The notes below the pieces were generated by a model that was not told where the DNA came from, searched no databases, and worked only from the letters and a program-made list of their open reading frames with translations. The position numbers were made by a program, and so were the translations under genes. Positions 52,496 through 62,285 of a stretch of 64,000 nucleotides of DNA are shown piece by piece. Each line of letters opens with the position of its first letter. The first letter of the stretch is position 1. Source of the DNA: Phycisphaerae bacterium (GTDB taxonomy: Bacteria > Planctomycetota > Phycisphaerae > Phycisphaerales > UBA1924); the NCBI GenBank assembly GCA_022180725.1, contig BQMO01000004.1, forward strand, positions 62,001 to 126,000, read 5' to 3'.

Positions 52496-53809
52496 TCATC
52501 CTGACGCCCCGCCCGCGTACACCCGCTCCAACTCGGCCACCATCGTCTCGGCGCTGAACGCGACGCGGCAGGCTTCTCGCCCGCGTTCGGCGAGCGCCCG
52601 TCGCTCGCCCGGGTTGGCGTGGCACCACGCGACGGCCTCGCGCAGACGCGCCACGTCGCCCGGGGGCACGAGCCGCCCGGTCTGCATGTCGCGGCAGATT
52701 TCGCCCGTGCCGTCCACGTCGTACGCGACGGGGCACACGCCCGCGAGCAGCGCCTGCGGCACGGTGCGCGGCAGGCCTTCGCGGTAACTCGGGTGCGCCA
52801 GCACGTCCATCGCGCGGATCAGCCCGGGGATGTGATCGGGCGCGACCAGGCCGGTCAGCAGGAGTTGCGGCGGCGCACCGCCGCCCGCGGAATCGTCGTG
52901 CGTGTCGAGTTCGCGCGTCGCGAGGCCCAGCGCGCGGGCCTTGGCCAGCAGGCGCTCGCGCCACCAGCCGTCGCCGACCCAGAGCAGTTTCAGGCGCGGG
53001 TCGGCGCGGAGGTCCACGGCGAGGGCGTCGAGGAGGTCGTCGTGGCCCTTGTGCTCGGCCAGGCGCGCGACCGTGCCGACGACGAAGTCCGCCGCGGAGA
53101 GGCCGAGGCGCGCGCGCACCTCGGCCCGCGTCTGCCCCGGTGCGGCGAGCAGGAACGGCGCGGTCTCCATGCCCGAGCGGATGGTGACGTACTGGTCGGG
53201 GCGGCCGATGCCGCGGGCGAGGAACTGCGCCGTCATCGCGTCGGCGACCGACACGAGGCGGTCGCACCGCCGCGCGGCGCGGCGCTCGGCGAGCGTGTAC
53301 GCGTGGTTGAGGGCGCGGGTCTTGAGCCGCCGCAGCGTCGAGCCTTCGACGGGCATGAAGGGCGGGCCGTGGATGGTGTGGACGACGAGCGGGCCGTGCC
53401 CACCCCCCATCCCCCTCCCTCGGGCAGGGGGTGAAGAAGGAAGCCCACCCCCCGGCCCGCCTGCTCGGGGAGGGGTGGCAAGTCGGCCGAGGATGCCGGC
53501 CTTGCTGCTGTGCGTGTGGACGACGTCGGGCTGGAGGTCGCGGATGAGGCGGCGGAGTTGGCGGAACGCGCGGAGGTCGCGGAGCGGCGAGATTGCGCGG
53601 ACGAGGTCGGGGACGAGGTGGGTGGTGATGCGGCGGCCGTCGTGGGCGAAGGCGTTGACGCGGTCGAGGAGGGAGCCTTCGGGGCCGAAGATGGGCCCGA
53701 AGGCGAGGTGGACGTCGTGCCCGAGGCGGGTCTGACCTTCGCAGGAGAGGAGGGTGTTCTCCTGCGAGCCGCCGAGGATCAGGCGGGTTGAGATGTGGAG
53801 GATGCGCAC
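52496..53809 (-). CDS. Family 4 glycosyltransferase with in-frame repeat insertion
   Basis: 437 residues from a GTG at 53809. 'HISTRLILGGSQENTLLSCEGQ', 'PDVVHTHSSKAGILGRLA', 'VVHTIHGPPFMPVEG', 'VGTVARLAEHKGHDDLLDAL', 'LKLLWVGDGWWRERLLAKA' and 'PSYREGLPRTVPQALLAGVCPVAYDVDG' form a complete GT-B enzyme. Residues about 112-139 ('TPPRAGGPGGGLPSSPPARG...') interrupt the acceptor domain at a loop and are encoded by two copies of the C/G-rich repeat. Surface-glycan enzyme of unknown specificity. Confidence 0.87.
   Translation of the reverse strand: MRILHISTRLILGGSQENTLLSCEGQTRLGHDVHLAFGPIFGPEGSLLDRVNAFAHDGRRITTHLVPDLVRAISPLRDLRAFRQLRRLIRDLQPDVVHTHSSKAGILGRLATPPRAGGPGGGLPSSPPARGRGMGGGHGPLVVHTIHGPPFMPVEGSTLRRLKTRALNHAYTLAERRAARRCDRLVSVADAMTAQFLARGIGRPDQYVTIRSGMETAPFLLAAPGQTRAEVRARLGLSAADFVVGTVARLAEHKGHDDLLDALAVDLRADPRLKLLWVGDGWWRERLLAKARALGLATRELDTHDDSAGGGAPPQLLLTGLVAPDHIPGLIRAMDVLAHPSYREGLPRTVPQALLAGVCPVAYDVDGTGEICRDMQTGRLVPPGDVARLREAVAWCHANPGERRALAERGREACRVAFSAETMVAELERVYAGGASG
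53397..53481. repeat. C/G-rich palindromic repeat, two tandem units inside a glycosyltransferase gene (copy B)
   Basis: Unit 1 GCCCACCCCCCATCCCCCTC-CCTCGGGCAGGGGGTG at 53398-53433; unit 2 GCCCACCCCCCGGCCC...CTCGGGGAGGGGTGG at 53443-53478, joined by AAGAAGGAA. Inserted in frame; length with flanks is compatible with a multiple of three. Confidence 0.8.
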
Positions 53810-54345
53810 GCGGGAGGAAGGATACAACGAGCGGCGCGGGCGAGGATCGTGCGCCACGCGGGGCCGTCGTGCCCGCACTCGGGGCAGGGGCCGGGGAGGT
53901 TGCGGCGGTCGTAGGCGCAGGCGCGGCAATGGCCGGAGATGCGGCGTCGGCGGCGCATCCACCACCACCCGCCCCCGCCCAGCGCGAGCGCGAGGAGCGG
54001 GAGGTGCATGGGGATGATGAGCGTGGAACACCAGATGGGGTAGGAAGCGGGCGTCACGATCGTGCCGGGCGTGGCGTTGGGGGGGAGCGGCGCGATCCAG
54101 AGTTGTTCGCGCCAGGCGGCGCGGGGCTTCCAGCGGAGCGTGTGGCCGGTGAAGCCGTCGAGGTGCAAGCCCGGGCGGCTGATGGCGAACTCGCCGGGCC
54201 GGTAGGCGCGGAGCGTGAGCGCGCCGTGGGCGAGGGTGAGGTGGACGGAGCGGCCCGGGCCGAGGAGTTCGACGTGGAAGAGGCTGGCGACGGAGGCGAG
54301 GAACACCAGCGCGGCGAACACGGCGAAAAGGCGGCGGCGATTCAT
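53779..54345 (-). CDS. Small membrane protein with C-terminal zinc ribbon (paralogue 1)
   Basis: 188 residues. N-terminal signal/anchor helix (MNRRRLFAVFAALVFLASVASLF), an extracytoplasmic beta region of about 90 residues, a second helix ('IIPMHLPLLALALGGGGWWW'), then 'GHCRACAYDRRNLPGPCPECGHDG', two CxxC knuckles predicted to be cytoplasmic. The C-terminal motif is a variant of the CxxCGYxLxGLxxxxCPECG ribbon I associate with planctomycetes. It overlaps the GT4 start by 31 bp. Function unknown. Confidence 0.68.
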   Translation of the reverse strand: MNRRRLFAVFAALVFLASVASLFHVELLGPGRSVHLTLAHGALTLRAYRPGEFAISRPGLHLDGFTGHTLRWKPRAAWREQLWIAPLPPNATPGTIVTPASYPIWCSTLIIPMHLPLLALALGGGGWWWMRRRRRISGHCRACAYDRRNLPGPCPECGHDGPAWRTILARAARCILPPACASSTSQPA

Positions 54346-54376
54346 GGCGTCTCCAATCGTGAGGCCGATGGTGAAT

Positions 54377-54829
54377 CTACACCGCGCATGCGGCGTGGGT
54401 TGCATGCCCGCACTCGGGGCAGGTGGAGATCGAGAGTCCGCGGAGGGAGTATCCGCAGCGTTCGCAGCGTGGGCCGTCGTGGGGCGGAGAACGCCACGCC
54501 CACACCCACCACGCGCCGAGCGGGAGGGCGAAGGGCCAGAGCGGGAGTGCGAACGGGTTCGCGGCCCGGAACCACCAGTGGCGGTAGCCGACGTAGGCCG
54601 AGGCGCGTTGGGTGGAGAGGGACCAGTTTCGGGGGAATGGTCCGGCGCCCCAGGACACGAGGTGAACCGTGCCCTGGATGAGGGAGGCGTTGAAGCCGCG
54701 CGTGCGCGAGCCGACCGAGAGCGAGGTGCCGAAGAACTCGGTGAAGACGAGGAGTAAGAGAAAGAAGGCGACGGCGGCAAGCGAGAGCACGCGGCGACGG
54801 GGGCGCGGGTTTCGCGGCGTGCTACGCAT
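54377..54829 (-). CDS. Small membrane protein with C-terminal zinc ribbon (paralogue 2)
   Basis: 150 residues from ATG 54829. Same architecture as its neighbour: anchor helix ('VLSLAAVAFFLLLLVFTEFF'), extracytoplasmic segment, second helix ('ALPLWPFALPLGAWWVW'), then 'CERCGYSLRGLSISTCPECG' in canonical form. Overlaps the truA stop by 8 bp. The two genes look like an old tandem duplication with diverged middles. Confidence 0.7.
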   Translation of the reverse strand: MRSTPRNPRPRRRVLSLAAVAFFLLLLVFTEFFGTSLSVGSRTRGFNASLIQGTVHLVSWGAGPFPRNWSLSTQRASAYVGYRHWWFRAANPFALPLWPFALPLGAWWVWAWRSPPHDGPRCERCGYSLRGLSISTCPECGHATHAACAV

Positions 54830-55757
54830 AGCGAACCCATTCGAGGCAGAGGCCGGTGGGGGGGAGCGTGGGGCCGGCGTGGGTGCGGTCGCGCGAGGCG
54901 AGGATGCGCGGGATGTCGTCGGGGGCCTTGCGGCCGCGGCCGACGTCGACGAGGGTGCCGGCGATGATGCGGACCATGTTCCAGAGGAAGCCGGAGCCGG
55001 TGATGTCGATGCGGAGGCGGGGGGGTGGCGGTTTGTCGGAGGCCCACCCCCCGGCCCCCTCCCCCGGGGAGGGGGTGACGTCGCACGAAAACACGGTGCG
55101 AATGGTGGAGAGTCGGCCGTGGCCAGCGGCGGCGAAGGCGGCGAAGTCGTGTTCGCCGACGAAGTGCGAGGCGGCGGCCTGCATGGCGTGGAGGTCGAGA
55201 GGTTCCCAGACGTGGTGGACGTAGCGGCGGTCCCGCAGGGGGCGCAGGCCCGGGCCGTGCGGCGGTGGGGGCGAGACATGAAGGGTGTAGGAATAGGCCT
55301 TGGAGGAGGCGCCGCGGATGGGGTCGAAGTCGGGGGAGGTAACGTCGACGCTGGTGACGAGGATGTCGTCGGGGAGGCGTGAGTTGATGGCGCGGAGGAG
55401 GCGGTCGAGGCCGCGGTCGATGGGCCAGGCGGCGTCGGTGCAGGAGAAGGCGGCGACCTGGCCGTTGGCGTGGACGCCGGCGTCGGTGCGGCTGGCGCCG
55501 AGGAGGGTGATGGGTTCGCGGAGGACTTCGGCGATGGCGGATTCGGTGACGGCCTGGACGGTGCGGAGGGCGATGCGCGGGCGGGACTCGCCCTCGCGGG
55601 TGGGGAGGGTGGACGCCGCGGCGAGTTTGGAGGGGCTTGGGCGCGGGGGTTGCTGGTCGAGGGGGCGCGGGTCGGCGTCGGGGGCGAAGGGTTCTTGTTT
55701 CTGCCAGCCGCAGAAGTCGGTGCCGTCGTAGGCGAGGGTAAGTTTGTAGCGGGGCAT
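54822..55757 (-). CDS. truA: tRNA pseudouridine synthase A with two insertions
   Basis: 311 residues. 'RYKLTLAYDGTDFCGWQKQ', 'ASRTDAGVHANGQVAAF' (catalytic D92), 'KAYSYTLH', 'GEHDFAAF' and 'LRIDITGSGFLWNMVRIIAG' are conserved TruA blocks. It makes pseudouridine 38-40 in tRNA anticodon arms. Two segments are absent from typical family members: residues about 22-63 between 'WQKQ' and 'RTVQ', and about 228-245 ('TPSPGEGAGGWASDKPP'), the latter encoded by the C/G-rich repeat at 55041-55077. Confidence 0.92.
   Translation of the reverse strand: MPRYKLTLAYDGTDFCGWQKQEPFAPDADPRPLDQQPPRPSPSKLAAASTLPTREGESRPRIALRTVQAVTESAIAEVLREPITLLGASRTDAGVHANGQVAAFSCTDAAWPIDRGLDRLLRAINSRLPDDILVTSVDVTSPDFDPIRGASSKAYSYTLHVSPPPPHGPGLRPLRDRRYVHHVWEPLDLHAMQAAASHFVGEHDFAAFAAAGHGRLSTIRTVFSCDVTPSPGEGAGGWASDKPPPPRLRIDITGSGFLWNMVRIIAGTLVDVGRGRKAPDDIPRILASRDRTHAGPTLPPTGLCLEWVRYA
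55041..55077. repeat. C/G-rich palindromic repeat inside truA (copy C)
   Basis: GGCCCACCCCCCGGCCCCCT-CCCCCGGGGAGGGGGTG, nearly identical to the units at 53443 and 61261. In frame, in a surface-loop position of the protein. Confidence 0.85.
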
Positions 55758-55787
55758 CGCGGGAGTTTAGAGGCGATGCGGGCGCGG

Positions 55788-57149
<1,362 letters not shown>

Positions 57150-57250
57150 GGGAAGAATCCTTGGGAAAGGCACGGCGGGGGACTCACTCCTTGGACGAAT
57201 CCCGCGGCGGATTGTTCGCGCGAGCAGCGGGGGAAGTTGCGGGTGCGGGG

Positions 57251-57712
57251 TTACGGGGCGTATTCGGCCCAGGTGGAGTCGGTCTCGGTGACGCGGACGC
57301 GCTCGATGGCCAGGCCCGCGGGGAGGCGGTAGGTGAGGCCGTCGCGCGCGGTGAAAGCGGCGCCTTCCTTGAGGAGCGTGTCCAGATCGTGGTAGATGCG
57401 CTGGGCGAGGATTTCCGTCGTGGGGTCCTGGCCTTCAAAAACCACGAGGCGGTCGCGATCGGGCGAGAGGTGCTTGGCGAGAGGGTCGGCGGCGTTGATG
57501 GAGAGGGAGTGATCGAAGCGGTCGCAGACGCGGTCGAGGGCGAGCTTGAGGGCCTTGAAGTCGCAGACCATGTCGTGGGCGTCGAGGGTGGGCGCGGCGA
57601 CGACGAGGGTGATGGTGCGGGAATGGCCGTGGGGGAAGCGGCAGCGGCCGGGGTGCTTGGAGAGCATGTGCCCGGACTCGACGGTGAAGGACTTGGCGAT
57701 GCGGAAGGGCAT
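57251..57712 (-). CDS. queD: 6-carboxytetrahydropterin synthase QueD
   Basis: 153 residues from ATG 57712. 'FTVESGHMLSKHPGRCRFPHGHSRTITLVV' supplies zinc ligands H15, H28, H30 and the catalytic C24; 'DMVCDFKALKLALDRVCDRFDHSLSIN' and 'PTTEILAQRIYHDL' complete the fold. First committed step of queuosine (7-deazaguanine) synthesis; queE and queC lie 2-3.5 kb away on the same strand. Confidence 0.93.
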   Translation of the reverse strand: MPFRIAKSFTVESGHMLSKHPGRCRFPHGHSRTITLVVAAPTLDAHDMVCDFKALKLALDRVCDRFDHSLSINAADPLAKHLSPDRDRLVVFEGQDPTTEILAQRIYHDLDTLLKEGAAFTARDGLTYRLPAGLAIERVRVTETDSTWAEYAP

Positions 57713-57800
57713 GGGAGTTTGTGGCGAATCGTAGGGAGCGACGGAACCCGGATGATCGTGAGAACGAATGCCTCCGGTGTGCGGCGATGAGGGCGGTAAG

Positions 57801-58232
57801 ATGGATGCGGTGATGCGCGGAGACGCGGAGAATCGACCAGACGGAGCGTCCCGCAGGTACGGGTGGGTGGCGGCATGCCTGATGGCGGTGGGATTCGCGA
57901 CGGTGGCGGCGTGCGGGGTTGGCGGTCCGTACACAACGGCGTATTGCGAGTCGGTGCTGACGGCGAAACCGGTGAGTTTCTCGCTGGCGCAGTGCCGCAC
58001 GAGGCCGACGCGTGATGAGCGAGACCATGAAGCCAAGGCGAGTTGGACCTTCCGGGTGCCGGCATGCCAGAAAACGGGCGTGGGCGGGCGCGTCGACGTC
58101 ATTGACGCGACGGGGGAGTGGTGGAAAGGCGACCCCGCGGCGCAAGGGCGCGCCGGGCTGGATGGGCACCCCGATGCGACGGGGGTCTCGCTTCACTTCG
58201 GCTCGCCGCGCGGGCCACCCGGGGTGATCTGA
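57801..58232 (+). CDS. Possible small membrane protein, uncertain
   Basis: About 143 residues from ATG 57801 (weak GAGGGCGG upstream). One hydrophobic helix ('YGWVAACLMAVGFATVAACG') then a hydrophilic tail with several Cys ('YTTAYCESV', 'LAQCRTRP', 'VPACQKTG'). No family recognised and the codon bias is mixed, so it may be a chance frame in the 638-bp gap (57713-58349) that otherwise shows only a short G/C-rich region. Confidence 0.3.
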   Translation: MDAVMRGDAENRPDGASRRYGWVAACLMAVGFATVAACGVGGPYTTAYCESVLTAKPVSFSLAQCRTRPTRDERDHEAKASWTFRVPACQKTGVGGRVDVIDATGEWWKGDPAAQGRAGLDGHPDATGVSLHFGSPRGPPGVI

Positions 58233-58349
58233 ATCACCGAGCGTGTCGCAACGCCCCCGGGGCGTGCGGCAAACCCCAATTTATGGACCGCGGTCGCGGA
58301 CGTACGGCGACGCGGCAGGACACTCCGAGCGCGCGGCGCAGGAGGTTGC

Positions 58350-59774
58350 ATGTTTGTTTTGAGCGGGATGCCGGCGGGCGATGGGCCGTGGCCTGCGCGT
58401 GATGAATCGAGGTCGAAGATGAACGAGGGCCGACGTGCATTGCACGTGCTGGCGGAGGAGTTGCACGCGGCGTTTGATCGCGTGGACGCGGGCGCGAGTC
58501 GCGCGGACGACGTGGGGGTGGACGCGTGGGTGAACGGCGCCGAGATGAACGGGGCGCGGCTCGCTGGGATGGGGATGGATCTTGGGGCGCTGCTTCGGAT
58601 GGGGATACTGGAGACGGTGAAGGGCGGGGTCCGCGCGCGGGTGCTGTTCGAGCGGTGCGAGGGAGTACTTATCGGACGGCACCGGGAGACGCAGGGGCTG
58701 GGCAAGCCGGAATCGGCGGACGGGATCGGGGTGAATGCGCGGGCGTTGTCGCGGATGATCCCGCGGGGGGCGATCGGGTCGGCGCTGGACCTGGGGTGCG
58801 GGCAGGGGTTTCATGCATTGCGAGCGTCGCGGCACGCGCGGCGCGTGGTGGGGACGGACGTGAGCCGCGTAGCGCTGCACCTGGCGTGGATCAACGCGGT
58901 GATCAACGGGGCGTTCAACGTGGAGTTTCGGCGCGGGAGCGTGTACGAGCCGGTGGAAGGGATGACGTTCGACCTGATCATGGCGAACACGCCGTTTGTG
59001 TTCTCGCCGGTGCACACGGTGACGAGCACCGGGGCGGCGGCGGCGGGGGACGCGGTGTGCGGGGCGATCGTGCGCGGGGCCGGGGCGCGCCTGAACGAGG
59101 GCGGGTATGGGGTATTCATCTGCAACTGGGAGCACCGGGCGGGGGCGCGGTGGGACGCGACGCCGCGTGCGTGGGTGGAGGGCACGGGGGTGGACGCGTG
59201 GATCGTGCACCTCGGGCAATCGTCGGTGACGCGGGTGATGGAGGCGTGGTTCACGAAGCGTGCCGGACCGAACGCGGAGAACGAAGTGGGGTGCGTCGAG
59301 GCGTTGCGGCGATGGCGGGCGCACGTCGCACGCGAGGGCGTGGAGGCGCTTTCGCTGGGGATGATTTTCGTGCGAAAGCGCGCGGGGGCGACGTGGGTTC
59401 GCTGCGATGAGGACGTGCTGGCGGAGGGGGACGCTCCGGGAGGCGTGCAGGTGCGTCGGGTGTTTGAGAACACGATGCACCTGGAAGGAGCGAGGGCATC
59501 ATGGTTGGAATCACGACTCTCGGCGGTGGACGCGGAGGTGGTCGGCGAGGACGGTCAGGGTCGCGTGCTGTTGTGGCAGGTGGCGGGGTTTCGGATGCCG
59601 CTGGTGGTGGAGCGAGACGTGCTGGGGTTTCTTCGGCTGTTTGATGGGGCACGCCGCGCGCGAGAAGTGCTGCGCGCGTACCGGGCCAGGACGGGGATGC
59701 CGTTGTCGCGGTGCGAGGCTGTCACGCAGGAACTGATGCGGAGCGGGTATCTGGAGGCGGGCGTGTGCGGGTAG
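58350..59774 (+). CDS. SAM-dependent methyltransferase (RsmC/PrmC-like core) with winged C-terminus
   Basis: 474 residues; AGGAGG 4 bases before ATG 58350. 'GSALDLGCGQGFHALRASRHARRVVGTDVS' is motif I with the acidic strand-2 residue; 'FDLIMANTPFVFSP' replaces the (N/D)PP(Y/F) motif of N-methylases with NTPF. An N-terminal about 130-residue region and a C-terminal about 110-residue helical, possibly winged, domain ('FLRLFDGARRAREVLRAYRARTGMPLSRCEAVTQELMRSGYL') flank it. Substrate not predictable. It lies between queD and queE but on the opposite strand. Confidence 0.8.
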   Translation: MFVLSGMPAGDGPWPARDESRSKMNEGRRALHVLAEELHAAFDRVDAGASRADDVGVDAWVNGAEMNGARLAGMGMDLGALLRMGILETVKGGVRARVLFERCEGVLIGRHRETQGLGKPESADGIGVNARALSRMIPRGAIGSALDLGCGQGFHALRASRHARRVVGTDVSRVALHLAWINAVINGAFNVEFRRGSVYEPVEGMTFDLIMANTPFVFSPVHTVTSTGAAAAGDAVCGAIVRGAGARLNEGGYGVFICNWEHRAGARWDATPRAWVEGTGVDAWIVHLGQSSVTRVMEAWFTKRAGPNAENEVGCVEALRRWRAHVAREGVEALSLGMIFVRKRAGATWVRCDEDVLAEGDAPGGVQVRRVFENTMHLEGARASWLESRLSAVDAEVVGEDGQGRVLLWQVAGFRMPLVVERDVLGFLRLFDGARRAREVLRAYRARTGMPLSRCEAVTQELMRSGYLEAGVCG

Positions 59775-59783
59775 CCGCGCCGG

Positions 59784-60503
59784 CTACGTGCCGCGGGTGT
59801 TGCCGAAAAGGTCGATGTGGAGTCGCGGGGCGTAACGCCAGTTTCGGGCGAGGCAGGCGGCGGCGAGGGCGGCCTTGGCGGCGGGGGATGGGGGCGTGAC
59901 GCCCTCGGGCATGAGGAGGATGTCGGCGTCGGACCAGCCGGCGAGGCGGGCGAGGAGGGCGTCGATCTCGGCGAGGTCGGCGTCGAGGGAGGATGCGGCG
60001 ACGACGAACTTGAGTTGGCGAGCGGGGTAGGCGTCGAGGAGTTGCTGGAACGCGGGGAGGTTAATGCGGCGCTGTTCGTGGAGGGTTTTCCAGCGATGAT
60101 CCGGGTCGCGGGGGTCGTCGTCGCGCGGGGTGGAGTTGGAAAGTTTGGGGCTGATGGACAGGAGGTCGCAGGCGACATGACGGAACATTGTGCCGGCGGT
60201 CTCGATGGTGATGTGGAGGCCGGCGTCACGGAGCGAGGCGGCGAGCGGCTCAAGTTGAGAGAAGATCATGGGTTCGCCGCCGGTGAGGACGGCGTGCGTC
60301 ACGCCCGAGGCGCGGGCGTCGGCGATGATGGCGTCGAGGGAGCGGGGCTGGCCGTCGGGGTTCCAACTGGCGTAGGGGGTGTCGCACCAGGCGCAGCGGA
60401 GATTGCAGCCGCTGAGGCGGATGAAGAAGGAGGGGACGCCGAGGAGTTTGCCCTCGCCTTGGAGGGAGGTGAAAGTTTCGGCGATGGGGAGGGACATGTT
60501 CAT
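59784..60503 (-). CDS. queE: 7-carboxy-7-deazaguanine synthase (radical SAM QueE)
   Basis: 239 residues from ATG 60503 (or 60497). 'AETFTSLQGEGKLLGVPSFFIRLSGCNLRCAWCDTPYASWN' contains the Cx3Cx2C-type cluster motif (CNLRCAWC) and the QueE N-terminal signature; 'AVLTGGEPMIF' and 'LLSISPKLSNSTP' are conserved. Converts CPH4 to CDG in the queuosine pathway. 38 bp downstream of queC in the same operon. Confidence 0.93.
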   Translation of the reverse strand: MNMSLPIAETFTSLQGEGKLLGVPSFFIRLSGCNLRCAWCDTPYASWNPDGQPRSLDAIIADARASGVTHAVLTGGEPMIFSQLEPLAASLRDAGLHITIETAGTMFRHVACDLLSISPKLSNSTPRDDDPRDPDHRWKTLHEQRRINLPAFQQLLDAYPARQLKFVVAASSLDADLAEIDALLARLAGWSDADILLMPEGVTPPSPAAKAALAAACLARNWRYAPRLHIDLFGNTRGT

Positions 60504-60541
60504 GCGAATCGAATGAGACGAAGTCAACGAGGCCTGGGGCA

Positions 60542-61219
60542 TCAAGGGACGAGGTAGCGGGTGGGGTCGGGGAGGCCGGCGTCGCGAAAGCCCTTGGCGC
60601 GGATGCGGCAGGCATCGCAGCGTGCGCAGGCGAGGCCGGCGGGGGAGGGGTCGTAGCAGGAGGAGGTCAGGGCGAAGTCGACGTTGAGCGAGTGGCCGAG
60701 GCGAATGATGTCGGGTTTGGAGAGGTGGATGAGGGGCGTATGGATGCGGAAACGGGTTCCTTCGGCGCCGGCTTTGGTGGCGAGGTTGGCGGTGTGTTGG
60801 AAGGCGTGGATGAAGTCGGGGCGGCAATCGGGGTAGCCGGAGAAGTCGACGGCGTTGACGCCGAGGAAGATATCGGTCGCGTAGAGGACTTCGGCGAGGG
60901 CCGTGGCGAGGGAGAGGAAGGTGAGGTTGCGGGCGGGGACGTAGGTGATGGGGATGGTTGCCTGGGGTGTGGCGTCCTTGGGGACATCGATGTCGGCGGT
61001 GAGGGCGGAACCGCCGATGGCGCGGAGGTCGAGGGCGAGGATGCGGTGGGAGGCGACGCCGAGGGACGAGGCGATGGCATCGGCGGCGCGGAGTTCGTGG
61101 CGGTGGCGCTGGCCGTAGTCGAAGGAGAGGGCGTGGCAGGCGAAGCCGTCGCGGCGTGCGAGAGCGAGGGTGACGGCGGAGTCGAGGCCGCCGGAGAGGA
61201 GGATGACGGCGGGAGGCAT
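60542..61219 (-). CDS. queC: 7-cyano-7-deazaguanine synthase QueC
   Basis: 225 residues. '[17 protein letters not shown]' is the PP-loop; '[14 protein letters not shown]', '[18 protein letters not shown]', and '[24 protein letters not shown]' (three zinc Cys) are diagnostic. Makes preQ0 from CDG. With queD and queE the pathway from GTP to preQ0 is nearly complete here; queF, tgt and queA are not visible. Confidence 0.94.
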   Translation of the reverse strand: MPPAVILLSGGLDSAVTLALARRDGFACHALSFDYGQRHRHELRAADAIASSLGVASHRILALDLRAIGGSALTADIDVPKDATPQATIPITYVPARNLTFLSLATALAEVLYATDIFLGVNAVDFSGYPDCRPDFIHAFQHTANLATKAGAEGTRFRIHTPLIHLSKPDIIRLGHSLNVDFALTSSCYDPSPAGLACARCDACRIRAKGFRDAGLPDPTRYLVP

Positions 61220-61260
61220 GGTGAGAGGTTATGGAAGCCGGCCCGAGATCGACGTGTGGA

Positions 61261-61350
61261 GGCCCACCCCCCAACCCCCTCCCTCGGGGAGGGGGTGTGA
61301 GGAAGTTCATCCCCCATCACCATCTTTCAGGGAAGGGGTTTTTGGAGGAC
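61261..61350. repeat. C/G-rich palindromic repeat, intergenic copy D
   Basis: GGCCCACCCCCCAACCCCCT-CCCTCGGGGAGGGGGTG (61261-61298), followed by a degenerate second unit TTCATCCCCCATCACC...CAGGGAAGGGGTT to about 61345. Between the queC start and the end of trmB, whose last codons it overlaps. Confidence 0.8.
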
Positions 61351-62031
61351 GCAGGCATTGGGTGGCCGGCCGGCAGCGCGGGTCTTGCGTTCGTAGTTTG
61401 TGCCGACGAGTTCATCGTCGTCGGTCCAGTCGGGTGGCGTGAAGGGGAGGAGATCGAAGCGTGGGGCGTGAGTGGGCGCGGACCAGCGAGCGATGTGGGA
61501 TTGGTACCACACCCAGAGGTCGGGGTGATCGGTGACGAGGCGGAGTTGGCCGCCGGGGATGAGCACACGCCAGACGTGGGTGAGGAAGGCATCCTGCACC
61601 ACGCGGTTCTTGTGGTGACGGGATTTGGGCCAGGGGTCGGAGTAGTAGAGGTGGATGGTGCGGACGATGGCATCGGGGCATCGCCACTGGAGGAACTCGG
61701 AGGCATCGGCGTGGAGGACGCGGACGTTGGGGAGAGCACGGCGGCGAACGCGATCGGCGGCGTAGAGGTAGAACTCACGGGCCCACTCGATGGCGAGGAA
61801 GTTGATGGTGGGGTTGGCGGCGGCCTCGGCGAGGATGTAGGTGCCCTTGCCGCAGCCGATCTCGATCTCGAAGGGGCGCGTGGGGTGGTGGAACCACGTT
61901 CGTGGGTCGAGGCGGCCCGCGTTGGGGTCGGAGAGCGCGGCGTCGGGGAGGGGCGGGAGTTCGGCGCGCGAGATGCCGACGACGCCGGGGGCGTCGTCGA
62001 GGGAGCGGCCGTGGCCGAGGCCGAAAGACAT
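61327..62031 (-). CDS. trmB: tRNA (guanine-N7-)-methyltransferase TrmB
   Basis: 234 residues. 'FEIEIGCGKGTYILAEAAANPTINFLAIEW' (motif I and acidic loop), 'IHLYYSDPWPKSRHHKNRVVQ' (DPWPKxRHxKRR hallmark) and 'LRLVTDHPDLWVW' identify TrmB, which methylates G46 of tRNA. Same strand as queC and queE. Confidence 0.94.
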   Translation of the reverse strand: MSFGLGHGRSLDDAPGVVGISRAELPPLPDAALSDPNAGRLDPRTWFHHPTRPFEIEIGCGKGTYILAEAAANPTINFLAIEWAREFYLYAADRVRRRALPNVRVLHADASEFLQWRCPDAIVRTIHLYYSDPWPKSRHHKNRVVQDAFLTHVWRVLIPGGQLRLVTDHPDLWVWYQSHIARWSAPTHAPRFDLLPFTPPDWTDDDELVGTNYERKTRAAGRPPNACVLQKPLP

Positions 62032-62285
62032 GGGCGGAGGGTAGCCGGAACGGTGGTCGCGGGGGCATCGACAGGTGTAAGAGACGTTGATAACGAGGCT
62101 TACGCACGGAACTCGGGGCGGTACAGGGCGTATAAAGGGGAGGAAGCGAAGGAAGTTGCTTGGCCCGGGTCCGGCCCCGGGCCGATAGGTCTAGGAAGGG
62201 CAAAGGCGGACAGGTCGCGAGTCTTGAGGCCGGGACGTTGACAAGTGGCGGACGTGGAGAACCTCGGGCACGGGAGTGCTGAGCG

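Noticed and set aside
50520-53500. DnaA-box cluster or dif site proving an origin or terminus
   Set aside because: No TTATNCACA-like boxes or dif-like 28-mer could be found by eye; the skew change alone does not prove an origin.
57768-58232. Strong gene between queD and the methyltransferase
   Set aside because: No motif, mixed codon bias; kept only as a low-confidence membrane protein rather than a confident call.
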